64,000 bases of DNA from Streptomyces fodineus (GTDB taxonomy: Bacteria; Actinomycetota; Actinomycetes; Streptomycetales; Streptomycetaceae). A model generated the notes under the pieces. The model made no database searches, was not told the DNA's origin, and saw nothing but the letters and a program-made list of their open reading frames with translations. Position 1 is the first letter of the stretch, and each line of letters begins with the position of its first letter. A program made the position numbers and the translations under genes. Of this stretch, positions 1 through 7,041 are shown in pieces. Where the stretch lies: assembly GCF_001735805.1 (NCBI RefSeq), contig NZ_CP017248.1, forward strand, positions 372,001 through 436,000. The letters run 5' to 3'.

Positions 1-212
1 CCGTCCGCGGACTCGTGTGCCATCGCCTCGGCCCAGCGCCGGTAGGCGTCGGGGTCGAACAGCGGGGTCTCGGCCACGCGCCTGGGCACCGGCTCACAGA
101 CGTGCACGATCTTCAGGGGGAGGCCACGCAGCAGCGCTTCGCGGGCCGCCCACTCGGCCGCGGCCCGGCTCTCGGGCGAGTCGTCGAGACCTACCGTGAC
201 GGTTCGGGACAT
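1..212 (-). CDS. Universal stress protein, N-terminal part (runs off the window)
   Basis: Only the first 70 codons are inside the window. The protein begins MSRTVTVGLDDSPESRAAAE, the usual beta1-loop start of a Usp domain, followed by a helix rich in Ala/Glu and a second strand (LKIVHVCEP). Usp proteins bind ATP or act in stress and dormancy survival. The ATG at 212 is the natural start because the conserved VGLDDSP strand follows at once. The divergent neighbour is a CBS-BON gene, and a perfect GGGGCC/GGCCCC palindrome lies 66 bp upstream. Whether there is a second Usp domain cannot be seen here. Confidence 0.85.
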   Translation of the reverse strand, partial: MSRTVTVGLDDSPESRAAAEWAAREALLRGLPLKIVHVCEPVPRRVAETPLFDPDAYRRWAEAMAHESAD

Positions 213-277
213 GGTCTCCGCCTCCCGGGGGTGCACGTTTCGTCATCAGCGTGGAGCGACGGCGGTGCGTGGGGTCA

Positions 278-293
278 GGGGCCACACGGCCCC
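278..293. promoter_or_regulatory. Perfect palindrome resembling a DosR/OsdR-type box
   Basis: GGGGCC, four-base spacer ACAC, GGCCCC. The 14-bp core (279-292) fits GGGnC-N4-GnCCC, the skeleton of the mycobacterial DosR box as I recall it. It lies between the divergent usp and CBS-BON genes, 66 bp from the usp start and 160 bp from the CBS-BON start. Function is inferred from the pattern and from the gene types. Confidence 0.45.
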
Positions 294-453
294 CAACCGG
301 GACCGACCGACCCCTGGACGCCGAGGCGCCGGACGGTCGCCGAGGCGCGCCGGACGGTCGTCCGAGGGGCCGGGCGGCCCATGGACCGCTCACGCCCTCC
401 GGGCACACCCTGGAAGGAGCCGGACACCCCATCGAGGCCCTTACGGAGTCACC

Positions 454-1110
454 ATGTACGGCACTCCCGACATCGTCAGCGATGTCATGACCCAGACGGT
501 CGCGGCCGTGGGGCGGCGCGCTCCCTTCAAGGAGATCGTCCAGCTGATGCAGGACTGGCAGGTCAGCGCCCTGCCCGTGCTGGAGGGCGAGGGCCGGGTG
601 GTGGGCGTGGTCTCCGAGGCCGACCTGCTGCCCAAGGAAGAGCTCCGGGACGACCCTGATGTGGGCTATCTCCAGCTGCGGCAGCCCGTCGACATCGCGA
701 AGGCCGGCGCCCTCACCGCGGGCGACCTCATGTCCTCGCCCGCCGTCACGGTCAGAGCGGACGCCACCCTCGCCGAGGCCGCGCGCACCATGGCCCGAGA
801 GGGCGTCAAGAGGCTGCCCGTAGTGGACGACGCCGGTCTGCTGGCGGGTGTCGTCAGCCGGGCCGACCTGCTCAAGGTCTTCCTGCGCGATGACGAGGAC
901 ATCGCCGAGGAGGTGCGGCGCGAGATCGCCTCGTACCTCTTCCCTCCGCCGTCGTCGGCCGTCCATGTGGAGGTGAACGACGGTGTCGTGACGCTCACCG
1001 GCCGGATCCGTGACGCCGCCCTCGTCCCTGTGGCCGCGCGGCTGGTCAGGTCGGTCGAAGGGGTGGTTGACGTGGAGTTCGACCTCGCTCACGACCCCGC
1101 AGCGCGATAG
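454..1110 (+). CDS. CBS-domain pair plus BON domain protein
   Basis: 218 residues. Two CBS motifs (about residues 10-60 and 90-145, with LPVLEGEGRVVGVVSEADLL and LPVVDDAGLLAGVVSRADLL) form a Bateman module that senses adenine nucleotides in other proteins. A BON domain (about 150-210, VEVNDGVVTLTGRI) follows and suggests envelope or phospholipid contact. The reading frame is open further upstream, but the ATG at 454 has a GGAG Shine-Dalgarno 7 nt before it and starts the conserved DVMT motif. CBS proteins of this kind accompany usp, hsp20 and acg genes in actinobacterial dormancy regulons, which matches the neighbours. Ligand unknown. Confidence 0.9.
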   Translation: MYGTPDIVSDVMTQTVAAVGRRAPFKEIVQLMQDWQVSALPVLEGEGRVVGVVSEADLLPKEELRDDPDVGYLQLRQPVDIAKAGALTAGDLMSSPAVTVRADATLAEAARTMAREGVKRLPVVDDAGLLAGVVSRADLLKVFLRDDEDIAEEVRREIASYLFPPPSSAVHVEVNDGVVTLTGRIRDAALVPVAARLVRSVEGVVDVEFDLAHDPAAR

Positions 1111-1342
1111 CCGGACGGAGGCGGACCCCGCCGTCCACCGGACAGCCGCGGAACTGCTGGCCGCCGAAGCCGAACGAACGCGGCAGCCGGTCCGCGCCCG
1201 GCGCCGAAACCGGGTTCCCCGGATGCGGGATGAACTGGCCGCAGGCGAGCTGGCGTTGGAGAAGACCGAACGCGAAGAAGCCGTACGACGGCGATGGGCC
1301 GCCGCCCGCACCGCCCCGGACACCCTGGTCACGGCATGCCGA

Positions 1343-1367
1343 CGGCGGGCCCGTCCGGGGCCCGCCG
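1343..1367. terminator. Strong hairpin between convergent genes
   Basis: A perfect 10-bp stem CGGCGGGCCC / GGGCCCGCCG with a 5-nt loop lies between the end of the CBS-BON gene and the end of the convergent hsp20 gene. It is likely a bidirectional terminator; no U-tract is present, as is common in Streptomyces. The DNA from 1111 to 1342 shows a coiled-coil-like frame without a recognisable family. Confidence 0.65.
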
Positions 1368-1383
1368 AACACCGTCAGCGATG

Positions 1384-1788
1384 TCAGTCGCCGTGCCGGA
1401 TCTCGATGTGCTTCGCCTCCGCCTTCTCGGCGCCCAGACCCACGCTGACGGTGAGCATGCCGTCGGTGTAGTCGGCCTGGACGTCGTCCTCGTCGGCGCC
1501 GGGCGGCAGCGTCACACTGCGGCTCACCGCGCCGTACCGGATCTCGTTGTGGTTCTTGTCGATGTCCCGTTCGGTGCGTTCGGCCTCGACCGTCAGTACA
1601 CCGTCACTGATGACGACGTCGATGTCCTCGGCAGCAATGCCGGGAAGCTCGGCGCGCATGACGTATCGGTCACCCTCCGTATAGTCCTCGATACGCAGAG
1701 CAGGCATCGAGAACTTGCTGGGGATGGCCTCGAACCAGTCCTGCATGTCCGGGAACGGGAACCTCTGCTTCCGTGCCAGTGTGGCCAT
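1384..1788 (-). CDS. Small heat-shock protein, Hsp20/alpha-crystallin family
   Basis: 134 residues, the usual length for an actinobacterial Hsp20. The alpha-crystallin domain covers about residues 38-130 and includes the ELPG turn, the VEAERTERD strand and the terminal GMLTVSV strand. A short N-terminal arm (FPDMQDWFE) precedes it. It is an ATP-independent chaperone holding unfolded proteins. The ATG at 1788 is preceded by a GAGGAGGT ribosome-binding site. An AGGCCGAACAGCCC element 72 bp upstream resembles the box at 278-293. HspX is the emblematic DosR product in mycobacteria, so this neighbourhood fits a dormancy role. Confidence 0.92.
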   Translation of the reverse strand: MATLARKQRFPFPDMQDWFEAIPSKFSMPALRIEDYTEGDRYVMRAELPGIAAEDIDVVISDGVLTVEAERTERDIDKNHNEIRYGAVSRSVTLPPGADEDDVQADYTDGMLTVSVGLGAEKAEAKHIEIRHGD

Positions 1789-1859
1789 CGCCGTACCTCC
1801 TCGGCGGTCGTCGCGTCTGCCGGCACTTCCAGTGCAGCGCCCCCGGTCCCCGGGTGCTG

Positions 1860-1873
1860 AGGCCGAACAGCCC
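1860..1873 (-). promoter_or_regulatory. Imperfect DosR-type box upstream of hsp20
   Basis: On the gene's strand the sequence reads GGGCTGTTCGGCCT, an imperfect version of the GGGnC-N4-GnCCC pattern (fifth base and last base differ). It lies 72 bp upstream of the hsp20 start codon. Called by similarity to the other boxes in the same island only. Confidence 0.3.
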
Positions 1874-1978
1874 ATGGCGGATGCCCTGAAGTCCCTTTTC
1901 TCCCACATGTGTGCGGTCTGACCATGGCCATGGTCATGTCCTACGTACGGGAGGACACTCGGGCGCGGCCCCAGCTGC

Positions 1979-2293
1979 GCGATCCGCCTGGACGGCGGAG
2001 ACCTCGACGCATTCTCGCGCCGGTCGCGCGCCCTGCTGTCCTCGGCGAAAGTCACGGCCCCGGCCCGCAAGCAGGTCTTCCGCCGACCCGGACAGCCGGA
2101 CGTCGTCGCCCTGGCGGCCGAGGAACCACCGGAGTCCGCACAGCCGCTGCTGCGCACGGTCCTGCGGGGCGGGCGTCGCATAGGGTCCCCGGACGACTGG
2201 CAGGACGCGCGCAGGCGATTCCGTGCGGACATCGTCGGCCTGCCCGAATCAGCACGCCCCCGCTCCGCCACGCTCTCAGTCTCCGGACACTGA
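1979..2293 (+). pseudogene. Decayed nicotinate phosphoribosyltransferase (C-terminal remnant with internal deletion)
   Basis: A single frame without start codon reads IRLDGGDLDAFSRRSRALL and later TAPARKQVFRRPGQPDV, LLRTVLRGGRR and RRRFRADIVGLPESARP. These are the RLDSGD phosphate-binding strand and the extreme C-terminal region of NAPRTase (PncB), the NAD-salvage enzyme making nicotinate mononucleotide. The segment that should separate them, about 55-60 residues including the GVGT region, is missing, as is the whole N-terminal half. It therefore cannot encode an active enzyme. A pncB paralogue (Rv0573c) belongs to the DosR regulon of M. tuberculosis, so this relic fits the surrounding stress genes. 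Confidence 0.75.
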
Positions 2294-2312
2294 CCGGCCT
2301 CGTTCCCACGAA

Positions 2313-2326
2313 GGGTCGGCAGGCCC
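2313..2326 (+). promoter_or_regulatory. DosR-type box upstream of the DUF1918-usp pair
   Basis: GGGTCGGCAGGCCC fits GGGnC-N4-GnCCC exactly. It lies 103 bp upstream of the DUF1918 start, in a 136-bp gap after the NAPRTase relic. A weaker copy (GGGACCAATGGCAC) follows about 20 bp downstream. Confidence 0.4.
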
Positions 2327-2429
2327 CTCGTGGGGACCAATGGCACCTGGCGGGCCGACTCTGCCAGAGCCTTCCATGGAATCGGCGACCGCATCCTTTC
2401 CGCGCCACCGCAGGGAGGAGGCCAGGGCG

Positions 2430-2726
2430 ATGTCCGCTCCCGCACCGGTGAAGAACCATGACCAGGCCGCACCCGAGACCGGCCCCCGCCCCGAGGCGAC
2501 CGGCGCATCCATGCGCGCCAACGTGGGCACCGAGATCGTCGTACGCGGGACCACGGCCGGGGTCGTCGCACGGGACGGCGAGATCGTCGGTCTCGATCAT
2601 CAGGGCGCCAGTCCGCCCTCCGACGTGCGCTGGGCCGGCAACGGGCGGGTGACCTTGTACTTCCCGGGTCCGGATGCGTACATCCGGCACTTGGTGGCTG
2701 GAGGCGGCCGTGTCCCGGCCCGCTGA
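2430..2726 (+). CDS. DUF1918 domain protein
   Basis: 98 residues. The C-terminal two thirds (from about residue 28, MRANVGTEIVVRG) match the DUF1918 pattern: a small SH3-like fold with R/DGEIVGL and DVRWAGNGRVTLYFPGPDA. The function of this family is unknown; it is common beside universal stress proteins in actinobacteria. The ATG at 2430 has a GGGAGGAGG ribosome-binding site; an internal ATG at 2511 would give only the domain. The 3' end overlaps the next usp gene by 17 nt, so the two are probably co-transcribed. Confidence 0.8.
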   Translation: MSAPAPVKNHDQAAPETGPRPEATGASMRANVGTEIVVRGTTAGVVARDGEIVGLDHQGASPPSDVRWAGNGRVTLYFPGPDAYIRHLVAGGGRVPAR

Positions 2727-3588
2727 GCGTCGACCGATCGTGGTGGGCGTCGATCCTGATCCCGCTCATCGGATGGCACTGGCCTGGGCCGCCGACGAGG
2801 CCGCCCGCCGTCGGCTGCCGTTGCGTGCCGTCCATGTCGAGGGCGTCCCCACCAGGGGCTACCGGGGGCGGGAGGTCCCGCCCTCGTGGGAGGGTTGGAA
2901 CGAGGCGCTGCACAAGGCCGGGCAGCAGGTGCTGGAGGAGGCCACGGACTTCGTGTCGGCCCGGCGCCCGCAACTCGAGGTGGAGTCTCTGCTCGCGGAG
3001 GGCGACCCGGTGTGGGTGCTGCGTGAGCAGAGTCGCGACGCCACCGCCGTCGTGCTGGGATCGCGGCACCTGAGCCGGAAACAGGACGTGTTCGGCTCCG
3101 CGTCGGTCGCGCTGCCCGTCATGGCACATACGCGCTGTCCCCTGGTGGTGGTCCCCGAGCCGGAACACATCACCGAGGAGCCCGCGTACTTCGTCGTCGG
3201 CGTCGACGGCGGCGAGCACTCCGGTGCCGCGGTCGACGTGGCGTTCGAGGAAGCGGCTCTGCGCGGTGCCGAGCTGCGGGCCCTGCTCGTGTGGGAGCCC
3301 GGTCCGCTCAGGATCTTCGACGAGCACGAGCCGCAGCAGGAGTGCCGACGGCTGCTCTCCGAGATCGTGGCAGGCCGCCACGCCTGCTACCCCGAGGTGG
3401 ACCTGCGCCACGAAGTCCTTGTAGGGCACCCGGTCCAGGTGCTCGCCGATGCCTCGGCACATGCGCTGGGGCTGGTGGTGGGGACCCGAGGCCGTGGAGG
3501 CTTCACCGGCATGCTGCTGGGCTCGGTCAGCCAAGGTGTGCTGCACCACGCCGGCTGCCCTGTCATCGCGGTCCCGACACGTGGGTGA
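2710..3588 (+). CDS. Tandem-domain universal stress protein
   Basis: 292 residues with two Usp domains (about 5-145 and 155-292). The first begins RPIVVGVDPDPAHRMALAWA; the second begins YFVVGVDGGEHS. The second domain keeps the ATP-binding signature G-x2-G-x9-GS (GTRGRGGFTGMLLGS) followed by CPVIAVP. The first domain has a looser version (GSRHLSRKQDVFGS). The GTG at 2710 is preferred because GGAGG lies just upstream and the conserved strand follows directly; an ATG at 2674 would add unrelated residues. It overlaps the DUF1918 gene and resembles two-domain mycobacterial Usps such as Rv2623. Cytosolic; probably stress or hypoxia induced. Confidence 0.92.
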   Translation: MSRPAERRPIVVGVDPDPAHRMALAWAADEAARRRLPLRAVHVEGVPTRGYRGREVPPSWEGWNEALHKAGQQVLEEATDFVSARRPQLEVESLLAEGDPVWVLREQSRDATAVVLGSRHLSRKQDVFGSASVALPVMAHTRCPLVVVPEPEHITEEPAYFVVGVDGGEHSGAAVDVAFEEAALRGAELRALLVWEPGPLRIFDEHEPQQECRRLLSEIVAGRHACYPEVDLRHEVLVGHPVQVLADASAHALGLVVGTRGRGGFTGMLLGSVSQGVLHHAGCPVIAVPTRG

Positions 3589-3618
3589 GCCGCCGGACCG
3601 GCAGGAAGGAGAGCCACC

Positions 3619-4608
3619 GTGACTGCAGAACCTCCGGATGTGAACGCCGTGACCGCGCTCGTGGCGGATGCCGCCGCGGCGCCCTCGCTGCACAACGCCC
3701 AGCCCTGGGCGTTCGGTTACCTGCGGCAGATCGGCGTCCTGCGCTTGTTCGCCGACCCGGAGCGCGCCCTGCCGCGAACCGACCCGGAGAATCGAGGCCT
3801 GCACATCGGGTGCGGCGCCGCGCTGCTCAACCTGCGGGTGGCCGCCGCGGCGGCGGGGCTGGCGCCGGTCGTCCGGCTGCTGCCCGACCCCGCCTACCCG
3901 GAGTTCCTCGCCGAGGTGCAGCTGTGCGGCACCGGGCCGCCCGACGGGGCGCTCGCCCAGCTGGGTCCTGCGATCCGCCGCCGTCACTCCAGCCGCCTTC
4001 CCTTCCGCGACGAGGGAATCCCCGCCGCCGTGCGGGAGAAACTGTCCGAAGCGGCCCGCGACGAGGGAGCGCAGCTGTTGTTCCCCGGGGCATGGCATGC
4101 GCAGTCGATCCTGGAACTGGTGCGGGACGCGGAGGAAAGCGAGGCGCTCGACCCGGACGTGCGCGAGGAAACGGCGCGCTGGACGCACACAGAGCTGCCG
4201 CATGCCGCTGGGGCGGCCGATGGCATCCCCGGCGAGGCGTTCGGCCCCCGGCAGCGTGGTACCTCAGCACCGGTGCGCGACTTCGCCGTCGGCCGTCCGG
4301 TGCCCGGGCGTGGCTGGGCGCCCTTCGAGAAGAACCCGCACATCGCCCTGCTGGGTACGGCCCGCGACGATCCTGCCGACTGGCTCACGGCCGGTCAGGC
4401 ACTGGAGCGAGTCCTGCTCCGGGCCACCGCGGACGGGCTGGTCGCCTCGGTCACCTCCCAGCCTCTGGAGTGGCCGGAGATCCGGTGGGCCGTCCGCGAC
4501 CCCGTCTCGGCGATGGCGCACGTCCAGATGGTGATCCGGCTCGGCTACGGCCCCGAAGGCCCCGCGAGCCCACGGCGGCCGGTGGCCGATCTGCTCCACG
4601 TCCTCTGA
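3619..4608 (+). CDS. Acg-family nitroreductase-like flavoprotein
   Basis: 329 residues, close to the length of mycobacterial Acg (Rv2032). The N-terminal AAAAPSLHNAQPWAF motif is the FMN-binding start of the nitroreductase fold, and the second half (SVTSQPLEWPEIR) carries the other flavin-site segment. Acg proteins are divergent tandem nitroreductase folds whose active site is covered by a lid; they bind FMN but reduce nitro compounds poorly. The GTG at 3619 has an AGGAAGGAGAG ribosome-binding site. It follows the usp gene by 30 nt and is probably in the same transcript. Acg genes are classic DosR targets. Confidence 0.88.
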   Translation: MTAEPPDVNAVTALVADAAAAPSLHNAQPWAFGYLRQIGVLRLFADPERALPRTDPENRGLHIGCGAALLNLRVAAAAAGLAPVVRLLPDPAYPEFLAEVQLCGTGPPDGALAQLGPAIRRRHSSRLPFRDEGIPAAVREKLSEAARDEGAQLLFPGAWHAQSILELVRDAEESEALDPDVREETARWTHTELPHAAGAADGIPGEAFGPRQRGTSAPVRDFAVGRPVPGRGWAPFEKNPHIALLGTARDDPADWLTAGQALERVLLRATADGLVASVTSQPLEWPEIRWAVRDPVSAMAHVQMVIRLGYGPEGPASPRRPVADLLHVL

Positions 4609-4656
4609 CGCGGACCCGGCACCCAGCGCACCCATCGGCCGGCGAGGAGGAGTCGT

Positions 4657-4983
4657 ATGAAGGTCTCCGAGATGATGACCGCTCCTCCGGTGTGCGTCGG
4701 ACCCCATGTCCCCCTGGTCGAGGTGACCCGAGGATGTCCGAGTGCGCCGTCGGGTCCGTCCTCGTGGTCGAGGCCGGGGCGCCGCAGGGCATGGTCACCG
4801 ACCGCGACCTCGCCGTGCGCGGGCTGGGGGCGGGCTGGACTCGAGGGTCCCGGTGGACGCGGTCATGTCGCCACATGTCGTCACGGTCGAGGCCGTAGAC
4901 GATCTCCAGGTGGCCTATCGGACGTTCCGCCGCACTGGGGTTCGTCGGCTTCCGGTCCTGGACGCAGGCCGAGTCGGGGGCGG
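4657..4983 (+). pseudogene. Frameshifted CBS-domain protein remnant
   Basis: The start is clear: GGCGAGGAGG ribosome-binding site, then MKVSEMMTAPPVCVGPHVPL. Sense then moves to another frame near 4731 (SECAVGSVLVVEAG, PQGMVTDRDLAVRG) and to the third frame near 4838 (SRVPVDAVMSPHVVTVEA, TGVRRLPVLDAGRV). Joined, these give most of a two-CBS protein typical of actinobacterial stress regulons. Two shifts and an abrupt loss of the second CBS C-terminus mean no intact product is made. The relic runs straight into a GH65 fragment, so a deletion joined the two genes. Confidence 0.8.
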
Positions 4984-5199
4984 TACAAGGCGTCCCAGCA
5001 GGCCGACGTCCTCATGCTCGGCTACCTGTTCTCTCCCGCAGAGCGGTCACTGGGGGGCGTCGGCGTACGCCGCCGGAGCGGGCAGCTGGAGATCAGCGTG
5101 CCTGATGCCGAGGAGTCACCGATCCGCGTGGTGCCGGCCGACCGCGCCGTGACCATGGCGCCCGGCGAGACCTGCACGCTTGAAGTGCAGGCCAGTTGA
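4984..5199 (+). pseudogene. GH65 glycoside hydrolase/phosphorylase remnant
   Basis: The frame reads ASQQADVLMLGYLFSPAE, which matches the QADVLMLGYLFSPAEL signature of family GH65 (maltose, trehalose and kojibiose phosphorylases). It jumps directly to a C-terminal stretch (GQLEISVPDAEESPIRVV, APGETCTLEVQAS) and a stop. The catalytic centre and at least 150 residues between these segments are absent. There is no start codon because the upstream part has been replaced by the CBS relic. GH65 genes sit near CBS and usp genes in several actinobacteria. Identification rests on the motif as recalled. Confidence 0.6.
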
Positions 5200-5580
5200 T
5201 CCGCGTTCTTGTGGCAGCTCCGCGCGCGGTGTCGCCGTAACGGACTCGGGCCTGTCACCACGATGCCGGAGTTGCGGCGTGGATCGGGTCCCTGCACGCT
5301 GTATCTGGCAAGCCACCTCGATGACGTGAAGAGGTGATCGGGTCGCAGGACCATGCCCGCCCGGTCGGCCCTCCGCAGTGTTGGCGGGGGTGAGGAACCG
5401 GCTCCGCGATCCCCGTCCCGCGCCGGAGCGGATGTCCGGGGTGCTTCTTCGTGGCACGCGCCGCAGACTCCCCGTTCGGTCCTCGGTGTCCGTTGACCGG
5501 GTGGTCCGCCGTGGCCCGCATGGGCGAGGTGTACGACCGCGGCCGCCACAGCCGCCGCCGGCGACAGGGAGCCGCAGAAC
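5200..5580. other. 381-bp gap without recognisable gene
   Basis: No frame with a start, a ribosome-binding site and a family motif was seen on either strand. The last part is the 5' region of the haloperoxidase gene, with a GGGAG ribosome-binding site about 10 nt before its ATG. The first part directly follows the GH65 relic and may be more decayed sequence. Confidence 0.5.
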
Positions 5581-6858
5581 ATGGGTGGAAAGCAGAAGAC
5601 GCTCGCCATACTGACCGGAACCGCGTTGGCAGCCGGACTCACCAGCCCCGCCTTCGGGGCCGGCACCGCTCACTCGGCGGCCCCGCCCACCGGGGCGACG
5701 GGGTCGGGGGCGTCGGTCGTGGAATGGAACCGCGCGCTCATCACCATCCTCAGCGATCCGAAGGCGCAGTCGGCCACCGTCCAGCCCACGCGCAGTTTCG
5801 CGCTCCTCCAGGCGGCCGAGTACGACGCGGTGGTGTCGATCACCCGGGCCGGCCCCGCCTACACGTTCTCGGTGCCGGCGCCGCGAGGCGCTCGTACGGA
5901 TGCCGCAGCGGACCAGGCAGCCCATGATGTGCTGGTCGCCCTGTACCCGGCCAAGCAGGCAGCCGTGGACCAGAGGCTGAACGGCCAGTTGTCCGCGATT
6001 CCGGGCGGCGCGGGCAAGCAGGCGGGAATAGCTGTGGGAGCCGCGGTCGCCCGCCGACTGATCAGCCTCCGCTCCCACGACGGATCCTCGGCAAAGCCGC
6101 TCAGGTTCCGTCCCGGCGACAAGGCCGGTGACTACCGGCCCACCCCTCCCGACTTCCCGGCCCCCGTCTTCACCAACTGGGGCTCGGTCAAGCCGTTCGT
6201 GCCGGCCGCCGGGCGCCAGTTCCGCCCCGCGGCGCCGCCCGCCGTCAGCAGCGCCGAGTACGCCACCGCCTTGAACCAGGTCAAGAGTCTGGGGAGCAGG
6301 ACCAGTACGACCCGTACCCCCGATCAGACCACGGCCGCGAAGTTCTGGGCGGCGACGCCCGTCTGGAACGTCTGGAACGAGATCACGCAGAACCTCGTCA
6401 CCTCCCAGAACGCCAGCCTGGAGAAGGCGGTGAAGGTCTTCGCCCGGCTCGACCTGTCCCTCGCCGACACCGCGATCGCGATGTACGACGCCAAGTACGC
6501 CTACCGCGTATGGCGGCCGGTGACCGCCATACGACTCGGCGGTACGCACTACAACACGCGCATCGTCGGCGATACCCACTGGACGCCCCTGCTGACGACC
6601 GCCCCGGATCCGTCCTACCCCAGCGCTCACGCCGCCCTCAGCCAGGCGGCGGCAACGACGCTCGCCGGGTTCTACGGTGCGCGGCATCATCTCGCGGTGA
6701 CGTCGAAGGGCATCACCCGAACCTTCGCCGGCTTCCAGGACGCCGCCACCGAAGCGTGGCTCAGCCGGATCTGGTCCGGCCAGCACACCTCCCTCGACAA
6801 CCGCGCGGGCCAACAACTCGGCGCTCACGTCGCCGACTTCGTGGCAGGCCGGCTCTGA
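5581..6858 (+). CDS. Secreted vanadium-dependent haloperoxidase / PAP2-type enzyme
   Basis: 425 residues with an N-terminal signal peptide (LAILTGTALAAGLTSPAFGA, cleavage near residue 27-33). All three vanadate/phosphate-site motifs are present: K305-x6-R312-P313 (KYAYRVWRP), PSAH with His350, and S395-R396-x5-H402-x3-D406 (SRIWSGQHTSLD). The family either oxidises halides with peroxide using vanadate or acts as an acid phosphatase. PSAH instead of PSGH, and the exported form, fit the actinobacterial 'vanadium-dependent haloperoxidase' group whose substrate is mostly unknown. It stands alone between the relic region and the hydantoinase gene. Confidence 0.88.
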   Translation: MGGKQKTLAILTGTALAAGLTSPAFGAGTAHSAAPPTGATGSGASVVEWNRALITILSDPKAQSATVQPTRSFALLQAAEYDAVVSITRAGPAYTFSVPAPRGARTDAAADQAAHDVLVALYPAKQAAVDQRLNGQLSAIPGGAGKQAGIAVGAAVARRLISLRSHDGSSAKPLRFRPGDKAGDYRPTPPDFPAPVFTNWGSVKPFVPAAGRQFRPAAPPAVSSAEYATALNQVKSLGSRTSTTRTPDQTTAAKFWAATPVWNVWNEITQNLVTSQNASLEKAVKVFARLDLSLADTAIAMYDAKYAYRVWRPVTAIRLGGTHYNTRIVGDTHWTPLLTTAPDPSYPSAHAALSQAAATTLAGFYGARHHLAVTSKGITRTFAGFQDAATEAWLSRIWSGQHTSLDNRAGQQLGAHVADFVAGRL

Positions 6859-7029
6859 CCGTCCACGCCGGGCGACATGCATGCGCGACACGGCGGCGGC
6901 CAGAAGCCAGCGCGTGCGGTGACCTTCACGTGTGCCTGGTAGGTCTCCCGTGAGGCTTGTGCGACGGCAGCGCTGGCACGTGCCTCGCGGCCCCTGCGGC
7001 GTCGTCCTTCGTGCGAGGCCGGGCGGTCG

Positions 7030-7035
7030 CATAAT
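7030..7035 (+). promoter_or_regulatory. -10 box of a probably leaderless transcript
   Basis: CATAAT ends 6 nt before the GTG start at 7042 of the hydantoinase gene and no Shine-Dalgarno sequence lies between. A TTCGTG at 7008-7013 could be a weak -35 element. This layout fits transcription starting at or next to the start codon, common in Streptomyces. Confidence 0.45.
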
Positions 7036-7041
7036 GGGTGC

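Noticed and set aside
1384..4203. Very long minus-strand open frame (939 codons) across the stress island
   Set aside because: Only its last 134 codons (hsp20) show protein-like sequence; the rest is the complement of usp and acg genes with high third-position GC, which leaves antisense frames open.
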